Source: Owenia fusiformis (Eukaryota > Annelida > Polychaeta > Sabellida > Oweniidae). From it: a stretch of 64,000 nt of DNA. Position numbers and translations under genes: made by a program. Below the pieces are notes generated by a model. That model saw nothing but the letters and a program-made list of their open reading frames with translations, was not told the DNA's origin and ran no database searches. The stretch spans positions 33,472,159 to 33,536,158 of the forward strand of contig CAIIXF020000003.1 in the NCBI GenBank assembly GCA_903813345.2. The letters run 5' to 3'. Of this stretch, positions 1 through 9,782 are shown one piece after another (the first letter of the stretch is position 1; each line of letters begins with the position of its first letter).

Positions 1-621
1 TGCAATCCAATTACATGAATTAATATTTATTCATAAATTCCACAAAAGGAGGCGCTGTAGTTCACCGGAAGTAGGAAGTGAAAATTTTCGAAATCAAGTT
101 CTGCACAATTTTTGGAGAATATCGTTTAAATCTACTCCTTTGTACACATATAGAGCAACATCATGTAAGTATACAATTCAGGGAAACATTGTGGATTCTA
201 TGGCATATTCATTGCAATGGAATTTAATAGGAAACGTGAAATAAAATCGTTGCATAATTTTTCAATTATTTTTAGATGAGTTCAACTCCAAGCAGTCTCG
301 GGGGATTCACGTCTGTATAGAAAATTTGTCTTGGTCCTAGGCTGAACACTTAAATATCAATATGTTCCCATTCCAATCTGTCAAATTTCAATGTGTTCCC
401 ATACCAAACAAAAACCACAGATAATTGGACGTTTTCCATACATGTATCTATAGGTTAGGCATCTTGAATCAGAAACAAACTGGACTCCACCCTGAAATGT
501 CATTATTCACTGGATGAATTCATAATAAGCACTATCGAAAGGTTTATACTAATATCGCGATCAACTCTTATTATCATTTAGGCCTATCTAATCAAGAATG
601 GATATATTATATGTTACATTT
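1..621. other. Left flank of the LTR element, no gene seen
   Basis: AT-rich DNA with no convincing ORF, exon or repeat that I can recognise. Its last bases (618-621, ATTT) form the left copy of a probable 4 bp target duplication of the neighbouring LTR element. Confidence 0.5.
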
Positions 622-2380
622 TGAAACAAACCTGGGGCGACCTTGTGTGAAGTGTATTATAGATGGTAATAATTAGGGTGTTTGTTTACTTGTGTGGGCA
701 ATATTTTTATAATGTCACTTTCTTCCTAGTCCAATTCAACAATGAAAAACAGACAAATATTTTCAGCTACCTAATTATAGATCTCCTTTATTTATTGTAG
801 TATAAAAATATAAAATATATAATTTTTTCCTTTAGTATGTAAGACAATACAATAGTATAAAAATACTGTGATCTTTGTAAACTTGAATGTATAAATTGAG
901 AACTTTATGATTGTGAATGAGGTAGTTGAGTTTATTCACTCACAAAATTTAATACTTATACTGTCCTGAGATTTCCACTTAAAAACGTTACTCTTATGGC
1001 TTACTCAATAATACTTGTGATTGAATATGAGGTATATAAAATATATAATATGATTAAATATGTTCTTTTCTGTAAAGAACAGTGGTCCGTAATGTTTTAA
1101 TTCAGATTTACATAAACAAACTGTAATTGAAAAGTGAAATGAAAAAAATCTAACTGTTCCCGACACAATTAAGGTAAGGAATCACCTTGGGGATAAGTGA
1201 CGGCTAATTAAAGCAAGCACTTAGGAATTTCTGGAAAGTTAATTTCATCGGCCAATCAAGGCAAGTGAATTTATTGGGGTAAATTTTTGACTAGAATGTA
1301 TACTATGGTATTTGGCACATCTACACACTTTTGGCTGTGTACACCTGATTATAATTAAGGTTATATATTATGTAATATAAAAGTTTGGCACAACTCCACA
1401 CTTTCGGCTGTGTACACCTAGTTATAGTGTGCTGTATAATATGTGTTATGAAAGATATAAGTTCTTCAAGAGTATTATACTGTCATCATTTCATGTTTCA
1501 AACAAATACAAAGCAAGATGGCGGCAGAACTAATATGAAGTTTTATGGCAAAGTCTCCAGAATAAATTGAAGACAAAGTTTTTTGGCATAAAGTTGGTTA
1601 AAGTTTTAGATTTTAGGCTCAAATTGCAGAGAGAAATGTTCTAAAAGTCAAAATGGGTTCCCTCAGAATAAGTTAAAAGAAGAATGGAAGGAATATTGGA
1701 GTAAAGGTTTGGGAAAGGAATTTAGGGCGTTAACCTACCAGAATGTAGGTCACTGTTTCTGGATTTCTTGTTTTCCTCCAATAAACCAAAGAATAGCAGG
1801 CTTTGTTTTACATAATTACCTTCTGTGCTTCCATAAGGATTCCCTTTCCCTATTTCCTTGGAATTAAATCCAAAATTAGACTTGGAAAGTGTTTAAATAT
1901 AAATTGTAATATCAGCAATAACTTTAGGGCGTTTTCTCAACCAATCCAAGATAGCAATGATTAATTGCTTTTCCATGACAGACCACTGTGTACATATAGT
2001 TAGTTCATAAAATATCTGAAATTTGTACAAAAATATAGTCAAAATATTTATCAAAAATACTATAAAAGGATGCATAAAATATATATACTTACTTGAATAC
2101 TCTACTCAAATCAAATTATCGTTTTCTACATTTTAAAGTTAGTCAAAACATTTCTTGTCATGAAAAACACATGGCTGCCATTAAAAGTTCTACAAAATTT
2201 CAGTTAAGAAAATCAAGTGAAGTTTACAAGCTAAATAGAGAGTTACAGATCGAATTACAGCAGCAAGAATATACATATAAACAAAGTAAACAGAAAGATG
2301 TAGAACATTTGCTGAAATAAACGTAAGTAATTGTCTGAAACATAACTGATATTTGACTATCTACTTCCGGGTTTTTTACA
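622..2380 (-). repeat. 3' LTR of the Ty3/gypsy element
   Basis: 1759 bp direct repeat of 9783-11541 at an offset of 9161. No difference was seen in the blocks I compared, and the three short ORFs that cross it translate identically in both copies. In element sense it runs TG...CA. An AATAAATAAA motif on the minus strand (796-787) is a good polyadenylation signal about 165 bp from the LTR end, so R probably ends shortly after it and U5 is the last ~150 bp. Confidence 0.95.
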
Positions 2381-2383
2381 TTA

Positions 2384-2394
2384 TCCCCCTTCTT
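2384..2394 (-). other. Polypurine tract of the LTR element
   Basis: On the minus strand the sequence AAGAAGGGGGA lies 3 bp before the 3' LTR. This is the expected position and composition of the plus-strand primer of LTR retrotransposons. Confidence 0.85.
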
Positions 2395-2450
2395 AAAAAG
2401 GTGTTTGTCCCAAACACAGATTTTTTAAAAGTTCATACTCTTATATAGAG

Positions 2451-3524
2451 TCACTTCTTGATGGAATAATCTATTGGGAGAAATTGTTCACCATTGGCCT
2501 TTATAAAATTGTCCAAATTCACTTCATTCCTCGCAGATGCCTCAATCTTCTTTGGAATAATTCCTTCAGCCTTTGTTGGTTCTTTGTTGTTTGTACTACT
2601 AGAGTGTTCATCCATGATAATGGTTTCATCAGATTCATATCCCAGTTCTTTCCTCAGTTCTATCTCTTTTGTGGGTTGTCTTTGCTCTCCAAGTGTCTTC
2701 AGCCGCTTCGCTCCCACTCTTTCAAGAACAACCATCATCCGCTTCTCCCCAGTAAATATCCTGTTGGAGCCTCCTGAATGGGATTTTGAGCCTCTCCGGG
2801 ATTTCTGTTTTGTTTGGACTATAGCAGATTTTGGAGTTTTTGAGGACTTGCCAGATTTCTTAGGCTTTTTGGGAGATGGGCTTGAGGAATACCCATGGGA
2901 TTTTGCAGTTTTGCCAGACTTCCTTGGCTTCTTGGGATGAGAGTTACATGAATGCTTTTTTGATCTTATAGATTTGCTAGATTTTCTTGACTTTTTGGAA
3001 TCTGACATGGAACCTTGAGAGCTTTGGGTGGAAGATTGATAATCTTTGGGAGCAGGGATGGTAGAGGATGGCTTGTGGGGACTCATCTGACTCTTAGAAG
3101 ATATTTTTGGCATTTTAGGAGATATGACATCCATGGATGAGAGTGCTTCAGAGAATGATTGTTTCTTTGGGAATGTTTTAGCCATCTTCGCAAATTGCTC
3201 TCTCCTGGGAATATTGAGTCCAAGAAGGCTTGGGATTTTTAATGAGCTATTCCAGACTCTGGGATGAGACATCTGTTTTTTAGACACAAATGTCTTGTGA
3301 ATGCTTTTTATATGTAAGTTTAGGCTACGCTTATCTGAGAAGGTTCTGTTACACTGGAAACATTGTGGATACCTAGCACGACCCACCCGTGTGCTATAGG
3401 CTTCAGATTCCTCGACAATAGTAGCTCTGTGGAAGCTCTTGTGGTGCAGAATGAAGTCTTGCAAGGTACGGCAATGTTTGCCACAAGGCTTCCCATCAAC
3501 CACCGTTCCACACACGTGAAACTC
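2451..3524 (-). CDS. ORF3: C2H2 zinc-finger, Lys/Ser-rich protein in the env position
   Basis: 357 codons in the same frame as pol, directly after the pol stop (3548-3546), with no ATG at its beginning. It is preceded by a pyrimidine-rich tract ending CAG (acceptor at 3527-3525), so it is probably made from a spliced RNA; readthrough of the pol stop is the alternative. Residues ~5-32 hold a zinc-finger-like C-x8-C...H-x3-H. Residues 55-76 are a good C2H2 finger (C-x2-C-x12-H-x4-H). Residues ~150-260 are rich in SKK, PKK and KSGK motifs and look like nuclear localisation or nucleic-acid-binding sequence. It has no signal peptide or transmembrane segment, so it is not an envelope protein. Function unknown; a chromatin or RNA-binding accessory role is inference. 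Confidence 0.75.
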   Translation of the reverse strand, partial: EFHVCGTVVDGKPCGKHCRTLQDFILHHKSFHRATIVEESEAYSTRVGRARYPQCFQCNRTFSDKRSLNLHIKSIHKTFVSKKQMSHPRVWNSSLKIPSLLGLNIPRREQFAKMAKTFPKKQSFSEALSSMDVISPKMPKISSKSQMSPHKPSSTIPAPKDYQSSTQSSQGSMSDSKKSRKSSKSIRSKKHSCNSHPKKPRKSGKTAKSHGYSSSPSPKKPKKSGKSSKTPKSAIVQTKQKSRRGSKSHSGGSNRIFTGEKRMMVVLERVGAKRLKTLGEQRQPTKEIELRKELGYESDETIIMDEHSSSTNNKEPTKAEGIIPKKIEASARNEVNLDNFIKANGEQFLPIDYSIKK

Positions 3525-3540
3525 CTGAAACGAGATAACA
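3525..3540 (-). promoter_or_regulatory. Splice acceptor for ORF3
   Basis: The minus-strand sequence TGTTATCTCGTTTCAG lies 20 bases past the pol stop and ends at a CAG followed by GAG. It is a near-consensus animal 3' splice site, and it leaves ORF3 open from its first base in phase 0. The matching donor was not identified with confidence. Confidence 0.6.
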
Positions 3541-3545
3541 ATATC

Positions 3546-6500
3546 TTAACTAAGATCATAATCTTTGAGCCAGGCAGGAGTTTTACGAAGTCTTTTATTT
3601 GGTTTATTTATGGGATCGAATTCATTTAATATTTCATCTTGAACAGAATTGTCAATGTTACTTTCAATTGGCTCTTTTTGTATATTTGGACTTGGAGTAT
3701 TCAGGTTTTCAATCCACTCTGGTACCTTGCCATAAAACTGTTTGAGTCTGTTTACATGTACAACCTTCATCGGTCCCTTTGAACCCATTTTAATTTCAAA
3801 ATTCAAATCTGACAGTTTCTTTGTAATCTGATACGGACCTTGCCAGGGACATAGGAATTTAGGAGTGGTTCCTGATTTCACAACAGAACTATGGAGCCAA
3901 ACAATGTCATCAACTTGAAACTTTGGAGTATGGGCATTTGTGTCATAATAATGTTTCTGTCGTTCAGCGGATAATTCAAGTTTTTCTCTAGCAACATCAT
4001 GAACCCTTAACATATCATCTTCCAATTTCTGACAGTATTTTGTATAATGGTTTGGACCAGAGTCAGTATTCAATGAAGGAGACCCAAAGACAAGATTAGA
4101 GGCTATTCTCGGTTCTCTACCGAACATAAGTTTTGCAGGGGAAAACCCAGTGCTTTCATGAACACTACTTCTATAACTTGCACCAATTAATGGTAAATGA
4201 TCTTCCCAATCTCGATGTGAGGGGTCTACAACTTTTGCAAGCATAGCTTCGATAGTTCTGTTTTTTCTTTCCACCATTCCATCCGATTGTGGATGGTATG
4301 CAGTCGTTCGGGTCTTGGTTATTTCTAACATGTCACAAAGTTCTGCAAATAGGTTAGATTCGAACTGTTTTCCTTGATCCGAATGAAGTAACAATGGACA
4401 GCCATATCTACAAAAGAACTCTTTCAAAATGGCATTAGCCACGGTTGTAGCCTCTTGATTTTTCATTGGAACTAACTCAGCAAATTTCGTAAAGTAGTCT
4501 TCCACAACAAGGAGATATTTGTTACCATTTTCAGTTTCGGGAAGTGGTCCCATAATATCAACGGCAACACGTTCTAAGGGAGCTCCAACTGTATACTTTT
4601 TCAAAGGGGCTTTAGGAGTTTTTCTCGGAGGGTTTCTTTTTTGACATGGAACACATTTTGCAACCCAACGAGCTACGTCCGCTTTATACCCTACCCAGTA
4701 GTATGACTTTTGAACACGTGACACAGTTCTGGACACACCCATATGCCCACAATCTCGAGCATTGTGGCAGCCATTCAGAACTTCTTCCCTTAGTGACTGG
4801 GGAACTACAGTTTGCCAAATTTCATCAGAAGCATCAAGCCATTTCCGTTGTATTACACCCTCATGTAGTCTCAACCTATCATATTGGGACCAATACATTT
4901 TGAGAACAGGGCTTTTGATTGATATATCTTGCCACGGAGGGCGTTTTTGGTTCATGAGCCATTTCTTTACAAGGTTTAAATGGGGATCATTAGCAACAGA
5001 TTTTTCATATGTCTCTTTAGACACACCACTGACCCAATTACAACCTGAAATAGACTCATTGGATCTATTTGGTACATCTTCTTTCATCTGTACTGCCATA
5101 ACAGATAGGCTTGGAGTGAGTTTTATATCATAGTGGATACTAGTCAAAATTGGTTTTTCTTCAGGTTCTGTTTTCCCAGGACTTACCCTTCCAACACATT
5201 CTTGCCTTTTGCAATGGTCACAGTCTTCGTCACATGGTCTACGTGACAATGCATCAGCATTACGATGTTGAGCACCTGGTCTGTGTACAATTTTGAAGTC
5301 ATAAGTGTTCAAAAACTCAATCCATCTAGCAACCTGGCCTTCAGGATTTTTGAACCTCATGAGCCAAGTTAAAGCTCCATGATCGGTTCTAATTGTAAAC
5401 TTTGTCCCATATAGATAGTGATGGAAATTTTTCACGGATCTTACAATGGCCAAAAGCTCTTTTCTTGTAACGCAATAGTTACGTTCACTTTTACTCATGG
5501 AATTTGTGTAAAATGCTATTGGTCGTTCTTGACCATTTTCTATTTGGGACAGAGCACCACCAAGACCATGACCACTTGCATCTGTGTCTAAAATATAAGG
5601 AAGTAGTGGATCAGGAAACTTCAAAATTGGTGTTTTGACAAAGGCATCTTTCAGAGCTAACATGGCTTGTGCACATTCATCAGTCCATTTAAATGGGGTA
5701 TTTTTCTCATTCAACCGATGGAGTGGTTTGGCAATTGTGGAAAATCCTTTAATAAAACGACGATGGTACGAGCATAACCCGATGAAAGCTTGCAAGTGTT
5801 TCAAAGTTTTGGGAGTTTTCCAGGATAATATTTTTGCTATCTTTTCAGGGTCTGCATGGATTCCTTCCCTGGACACAACATGTCCTAAATACGCAACTTC
5901 GGTTTTCAGAAAATGGCATTTTTTGGGGGAAAGTTTCAGATTAGCTTTTCTCAATCTGTCGAAAACCTGACCCAGTTTATCCAAGTGACCTTCGAAAGTA
6001 GTATCATAGATTATTATATCATCAAGGTACACTAGACATTGATCAGGGGTCAGTCCAGCCAAAACCACTTCCATCAGTCGTTCAAAAGTGGCTGGGGCAT
6101 TGCAAAGACCAAAGGGCATAACATTGAACTGAAATAATCCCCTTTCTGTAACAAATGCTGTTTTCTCTGCATCGTCTGGGTGCATTTCTACCTGCCAGTA
6201 CCCAGAGGATAAATCAAGGGTGCTAAACCACTGTGAACCATTTAAAGAGTCCAAAAGGGTATCTATCCTTGGCAAGGGAAATGCATCTTTGGTGGTTAAA
6301 GAGTTTAACAACCTGTAGTCAATGCAAAAGCGTTGAGTACCATCCTTTTTGTTTACTAAAACAATTGGAGAAGCCCAAGGGCTTGATGATGGCTCAATAA
6401 CTTTTTGACTCAACATGTCATTTAAAGCTTTCTCTTCTTCAGCTTTTTTATGGTAGGGCACTCTACGTGGCCTTTGTTTAACAGGAGTTGCATCCCCGAC

Positions 6501-7589
6501 ATTTATGCGATGTTTCACTACACTAGTTTTTCCTAGATCACTTTTCGATTTAGCAAAAACATCTTGGTTGTTGAAAATAAAAGTTTTCAGTTTTGCTTTT
6601 TGACCATCATCTAACAAACTTTCACTTTCTGTGGTCAATAGGCTTTTAAGGTGATCAGGAATAGGAGTACTGTCCACTTCCTGTTCATCTTGCGATATGA
6701 CGTTTAAATTTTGTACAGTATGATGATCAACATTTTTTACATGCATACAATTTTCTAGATGATCATTTTGAACTATCCTACTACAAGTTTCACTATGATT
6801 AACATATGAGCTAGCTACATCTTCTGAAAACTCTAGTGTGGCCGCTTGTTTCTCAACATCTACTACCTCACCCAAACCCAGAAGGGTGTTCTCATATATT
6901 GTCTGTGAGGTTTCACTGAAGTTGGTTACTAATATAGGAACTTCATTATTGTTGGGGGTTACTAGAGTGCGCGCAAGTAATAAACCCTCAATCTCTAATA
7001 GACGTCCAGAAGTTTCCACAAGTAGTGACGACTCGTTACAATTTACCCTTCCAGTTGTTACAATTGAACTCATAGGAGGGACCATGACACACTTTGCTGC
7101 AGTAACTTTATACATGCAGGCTGCTTTAGGAACTCCTGATTCCAGGGCACAGGAAAAAACGAAATCAAGACCGCTGTCCCTCAAAGTCATAGCTCCCCCT
7201 TTGACATCTAAGACAACATTATTTTCTGACATAAAATCCATACCCAGGATCGCTGGGCACATAATATCAGCAACTAAAAATTTATGGTTCAATGTAACAC
7301 CACCACCTAAATGCAATGGAAGATCAAAAGTACCTTTAACAGGGATCTCACTACCATCCGCTACCAGTATTGCATGCTTACTGTCAGTAGATGGGGCAAA
7401 TTTGGATGAGGATCTGAGCCCATTGAATACTTTAGATGAAAGAACACTTACACTAGCACCTGTATCCAGAAGACATAGGACTTGTATTTTTTCCATTTCA
7501 ACAGGTAAATACAAACTGTTTTTATTTTCCATAGGCCCAATCTTTCCTACAAAAGCTTTGTCTGGACCTAATGACTCAGCTTTTTCAAG
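3546..7589 (-). CDS. pol: pol polyprotein (protease, RT, RNase H, integrase)
   Basis: 1347 residues when entered by -1 frameshift at 7595-7589; the first ATG (7532) gives 1328. Numbered from that Met: aspartic protease with LLDTGAS (D23); reverse transcriptase with the YLDD active site at 502-505; RNase H with DTDASG and RTDHG motifs; integrase with an N-terminal HHCC zinc module, then D992, D1052 and E1088, exactly the D-x59-D-x35-E spacing expected; then a GPY-type module (WQGPYQI) and a short tail. It copies the element RNA into DNA and inserts it. No stop or missing catalytic residue was seen, so it is probably functional. The stop TAA is followed in the same frame by ORF3. Confidence 0.95.
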   Translation of the reverse strand, partial: LEKAESLGPDKAFVGKIGPMENKNSLYLPVEMEKIQVLCLLDTGASVSVLSSKVFNGLRSSSKFAPSTDSKHAILVADGSEIPVKGTFDLPLHLGGGVTLNHKFLVADIMCPAILGMDFMSENNVVLDVKGGAMTLRDSGLDFVFSCALESGVPKAACMYKVTAAKCVMVPPMSSIVTTGRVNCNESSLLVETSGRLLEIEGLLLARTLVTPNNNEVPILVTNFSETSQTIYENTLLGLGEVVDVEKQAATLEFSEDVASSYVNHSETCSRIVQNDHLENCMHVKNVDHHTVQNLNVISQDEQEVDSTPIPDHLKSLLTTESESLLDDGQKAKLKTFIFNNQDVFAKSKSDLGKTSVVKHRINVGDATPVKQRPRRVPYHKKAEEEKALNDMLSQKVIEPSSSPWASPIVLVNKKDGTQRFCIDYRLLNSLTTKDAFPLPRIDTLLDSLNGSQWFSTLDLSSGYWQVEMHPDDAEKTAFVTERGLFQFNVMPFGLCNAPATFERLMEVVLAGLTPDQCLVYLDDIIIYDTTFEGHLDKLGQVFDRLRKANLKLSPKKCHFLKTEVAYLGHVVSREGIHADPEKIAKILSWKTPKTLKHLQAFIGLCSYHRRFIKGFSTIAKPLHRLNEKNTPFKWTDECAQAMLALKDAFVKTPILKFPDPLLPYILDTDASGHGLGGALSQIENGQERPIAFYTNSMSKSERNYCVTRKELLAIVRSVKNFHHYLYGTKFTIRTDHGALTWLMRFKNPEGQVARWIEFLNTYDFKIVHRPGAQHRNADALSRRPCDEDCDHCKRQECVGRVSPGKTEPEEKPILTSIHYDIKLTPSLSVMAVQMKEDVPNRSNESISGCNWVSGVSKETYEKSVANDPHLNLVKKWLMNQKRPPWQDISIKSPVLKMYWSQYDRLRLHEGVIQRKWLDASDEIWQTVVPQSLREEVLNGCHNARDCGHMGVSRTVSRVQKSYYWVGYKADVARWVAKCVPCQKRNPPRKTPKAPLKKYTVGAPLERVAVDIMGPLPETENGNKYLLVVEDYFTKFAELVPMKNQEATTVANAILKEFFCRYGCPLLLHSDQGKQFESNLFAELCDMLEITKTRTTAYHPQSDGMVERKNRTIEAMLAKVVDPSHRDWEDHLPLIGASYRSSVHESTGFSPAKLMFGREPRIASNLVFGSPSLNTDSGPNHYTKYCQKLEDDMLRVHDVAREKLELSAERQKHYYDTNAHTPKFQVDDIVWLHSSVVKSGTTPKFLCPWQGPYQITKKLSDLNFEIKMGSKGPMKVVHVNRLKQFYGKVPEWIENLNTPSPNIQKEPIESNIDNSVQDEILNEFDPINKPNKRLRKTPAWLKDYDLS

Positions 7590-9316
7590 TTTTTTGATCT
7601 ATCATTATACTCTTTGAATTTCTGATTTATCTTTGCAGCATTTTTGGGGCGTGGACATGTTTTAGCATTGTGCCCAACTTCGTCGCAGTTCCAACAAGGA
7701 TTTTTGAAGAGCTTTTGCCGGTCTGAATTTGTTTCAAGCTTCTCTATCCTTTCAAGAATGCTACTCAAATCAGGACTTTTAGCTACAGTGACAGGGACCT
7801 CACTTACATTTACAGCCATAACCTGGGATACCACACCCCTTTTTCTAAGTCGTTTTTGTTTATGGGACTCATATTTCAGAGCAGCTGCAAGAGCTTCTTG
7901 TAAAGTTTGGGGATTACTTTGTCGCACCGCCCACTCATGTGCTTCATCATTTAGGGCATCTCTAAACACATCTACTGCCCTGTCTTCCCTGGCTGCAAGG
8001 TCTGCTTTTGGATAACCTAACTTAACCATTCTTCTAATATCAGCAGCCAGATCAGTCACTGACTCACCAGGATTTCTTATTCTACAAGTGAGTAAATCCC
8101 TGTACTGATCTTGCTGGTGAGGGGGATCAAACCTTTCTTGTAAAGCTAACATGACTTTATCAAAATCATCTTGATCTAATTCTGGCATGTCTGTTACAAC
8201 TGCCAGGGCAGGACCTCTCAAAAGACTAAACAACTGTTCACTTTTGACCTGAGGAGACCACTTTCCCACCCGAGAAACCATGTTAAATTGTGTATAGAAA
8301 TCTCGCCAATTTGTTTTTCCATCAAAATAATTCAGCTTCGCATTGGCGGTAGACGATCTAACAATGGTCATTCTTTCTTCAGTTTTTGGCTGATATTTCA
8401 TTTCAGGTAAACTTTGGGATGCTTCTAGATCAGAATTTGTGGCCGGGACAGGAGTCTGGTGATTTTGATCATGAAAAACAACATCATTCTGTGAAATATT
8501 TGGTTGACCTGTATTGACCCTAGGTGGAGTATTCACTGGAAATGAATCAGCGATAGACATACTTGGCTGTAAATGATCTTGTGGTATAGGACCATAAGCT
8601 TCACTCGGAGGATACCATGGACTTCTCAAATGTTGAGGGGAAATCATGTGAGAGAATCCATACATGGGACTGTGAAAGGAATATGGATAAGACATTCTTA
8701 AACGAGGTTGAAACATATCAATCCCATACATTGGATCACCGTAGTATGATGCCATACCAGGATTTGGAAATCTTGGAGTATACTGATTGCTTTCCATATG
8801 CTCGAATGGATTAGTACTCACTTGTGATGGAGGACAATAAGGAGAAGATCTTACACCTGTTTGAGCAATTGAAGTTGGTGTTGCTGAAACTGGAGTACTG
8901 GCCCAGGGATTTTCAAAATGGACTGATGGTCTGGGGACTGAACTAGTTTGAGTCACTGGTTCTGTGTTTCTACTTGTGAGGTTATTCCCACTTCTTAGTT
9001 GATCACCATTTACATTATTTTTGACCACTGGACTATCATTCCCACTTTCTCTCCCATCGTCTATTGAAGACTCAGAGGAGCCCATTTTGGTGTAATCCCT
9101 TATAATTTCTCTTATATCCCTCCCTTGTTCATTTGGTAATTCCAACTGAATTGAATTTTCAGGATTTTGCTCTCCCAATACAGTTTCTGTGCCATCCGAC
9201 CTGACGGGTCCAAATGCGATTTCACTATCGCCATGGGATGGGACATGTATTTTTGGCATCTCCTCGCCACTAGGAGATGGATTGCTATCAAGGATTTTTG
9301 GTTTGAACTCTGCCAT
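7568..9316 (-). CDS. gag: gag capsid/nucleocapsid protein
   Basis: 582 residues from ATG 9316, chosen because it has a good context (G at +4) and begins the likely soluble part; the frame stays open upstream to at least 9466 but without ATG. The first ~330 residues are Pro/Ser/Asn/Gln-rich and low in complexity. The middle holds a typical Ty3/gypsy capsid region (from FDGKTNWRDF through LACRI-like and DVFRDAL motifs). Residues 541-554 are one CCHC zinc knuckle, C-x2-C-x4-H-x4-C, which binds the genomic RNA. It forms the intracellular particle. The C terminus overlaps the pol frame, and the stop TAG is 19 bases after the slippery site. Confidence 0.93.
   Translation of the reverse strand: MAEFKPKILDSNPSPSGEEMPKIHVPSHGDSEIAFGPVRSDGTETVLGEQNPENSIQLELPNEQGRDIREIIRDYTKMGSSESSIDDGRESGNDSPVVKNNVNGDQLRSGNNLTSRNTEPVTQTSSVPRPSVHFENPWASTPVSATPTSIAQTGVRSSPYCPPSQVSTNPFEHMESNQYTPRFPNPGMASYYGDPMYGIDMFQPRLRMSYPYSFHSPMYGFSHMISPQHLRSPWYPPSEAYGPIPQDHLQPSMSIADSFPVNTPPRVNTGQPNISQNDVVFHDQNHQTPVPATNSDLEASQSLPEMKYQPKTEERMTIVRSSTANAKLNYFDGKTNWRDFYTQFNMVSRVGKWSPQVKSEQLFSLLRGPALAVVTDMPELDQDDFDKVMLALQERFDPPHQQDQYRDLLTCRIRNPGESVTDLAADIRRMVKLGYPKADLAAREDRAVDVFRDALNDEAHEWAVRQSNPQTLQEALAAALKYESHKQKRLRKRGVVSQVMAVNVSEVPVTVAKSPDLSSILERIEKLETNSDRQKLFKNPCWNCDEVGHNAKTCPRPKNAAKINQKFKEYNDRSKNLKKLSH
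7589..7595 (-). promoter_or_regulatory. -1 ribosomal frameshift site (A AAA AAC)
   Basis: Read in the gag frame the codons are TCA AAA AAC, giving the canonical X XXY YYZ heptamer A AAA AAC. Slipping one base back puts the ribosome exactly into the pol frame (next codon CTT), which is open from a TAG at 7601-7599 through the whole of pol. The gag stop lies 19 bases downstream. I did not work out the downstream stimulatory structure. Confidence 0.85.
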
Positions 9317-9428
9317 CTCCCTTTGCAAATGAGTCAAAAGCTTGTGTAGAGTCACTAACACACTATATGCAAATGGACAAAAATACCAAACAGTTTCACA
9401 ACAATAGCTTAAGACAGGACAATATATC

Positions 9429-9686
9429 CTAATAAGGACAATCGTGTGGTTCTTTTGGGTATTCAAGATTAGTTAGACATAGACTACAACAATTGGGGTC
9501 AGCTTTCCAGAGATCTATACAATAGGTGCAGGCATTTATTTCTTTTTCTGGATAATGCTCAGAATCTGTTGCTTTCAGAAAATTACTACAGGGCATACAG
9601 AGCAAATGTCCACAACTCAATCTAACTAAAACAATTGGTGATTCTTGACAATTAAAACAATGTCGTAGAAAAATGCTTTTGGTCAT
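9429..9686 (-). CDS. ORF0: small RING-finger protein between the primer site and gag
   Basis: 85 residues with a true ATG (9686-9684) and stop TAG (9431-9429). Residues 10-56 match the C3HC4 RING pattern: C10, C13, C25, H27, C30, C33, C53, C56. A second Cys/His cluster follows (C66, C67, C70, H81, C83). RING domains normally bind two zinc ions and recruit E2 ubiquitin-conjugating enzymes, so an E3-ligase or protein-interaction role is inference. It starts ~85 bases after the primer site, so it would be the first ORF on the full-length RNA, upstream of gag and in a different frame. It is not a standard component of Ty3/gypsy elements and may be a captured host domain. An alternative is another cross-brace zinc fold such as B-box or PHD, but the spacing fits RING best. 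Confidence 0.75.
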   Translation of the reverse strand: MTKSIFLRHCFNCQESPIVLVRLSCGHLLCMPCSNFLKATDSEHYPEKEINACTYCIDLWKADPNCCSLCLTNLEYPKEPHDCPY

Positions 9687-9770
9687 AACAAATCTTCACA
9701 CAAACATCTGTTTGTTTTTGTTTTGTTTTTTCTGGGTCGTATTCGTTAAGAAACCAATACTATCCAACAC

Positions 9771-9781
9771 ATCTGACACCA
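9771..9781 (-). other. Primer-binding site, tRNA-Leu type
   Basis: The minus-strand sequence TGGTGTCAGAT starts one base inside the 5' LTR. It is complementary to the 3' end (...TCTGACA plus CCA) common in animal tRNA-Leu, so that tRNA is the likely primer of minus-strand DNA synthesis. Confidence 0.8.
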
Positions 9782-9782
9782 T

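Noticed and set aside
1385-2320. ORFs of 60-75 codons inside the LTRs
   Set aside because: They are identical in both LTRs only because the LTRs are identical, mostly lie antisense to the element, and have no recognisable motif.
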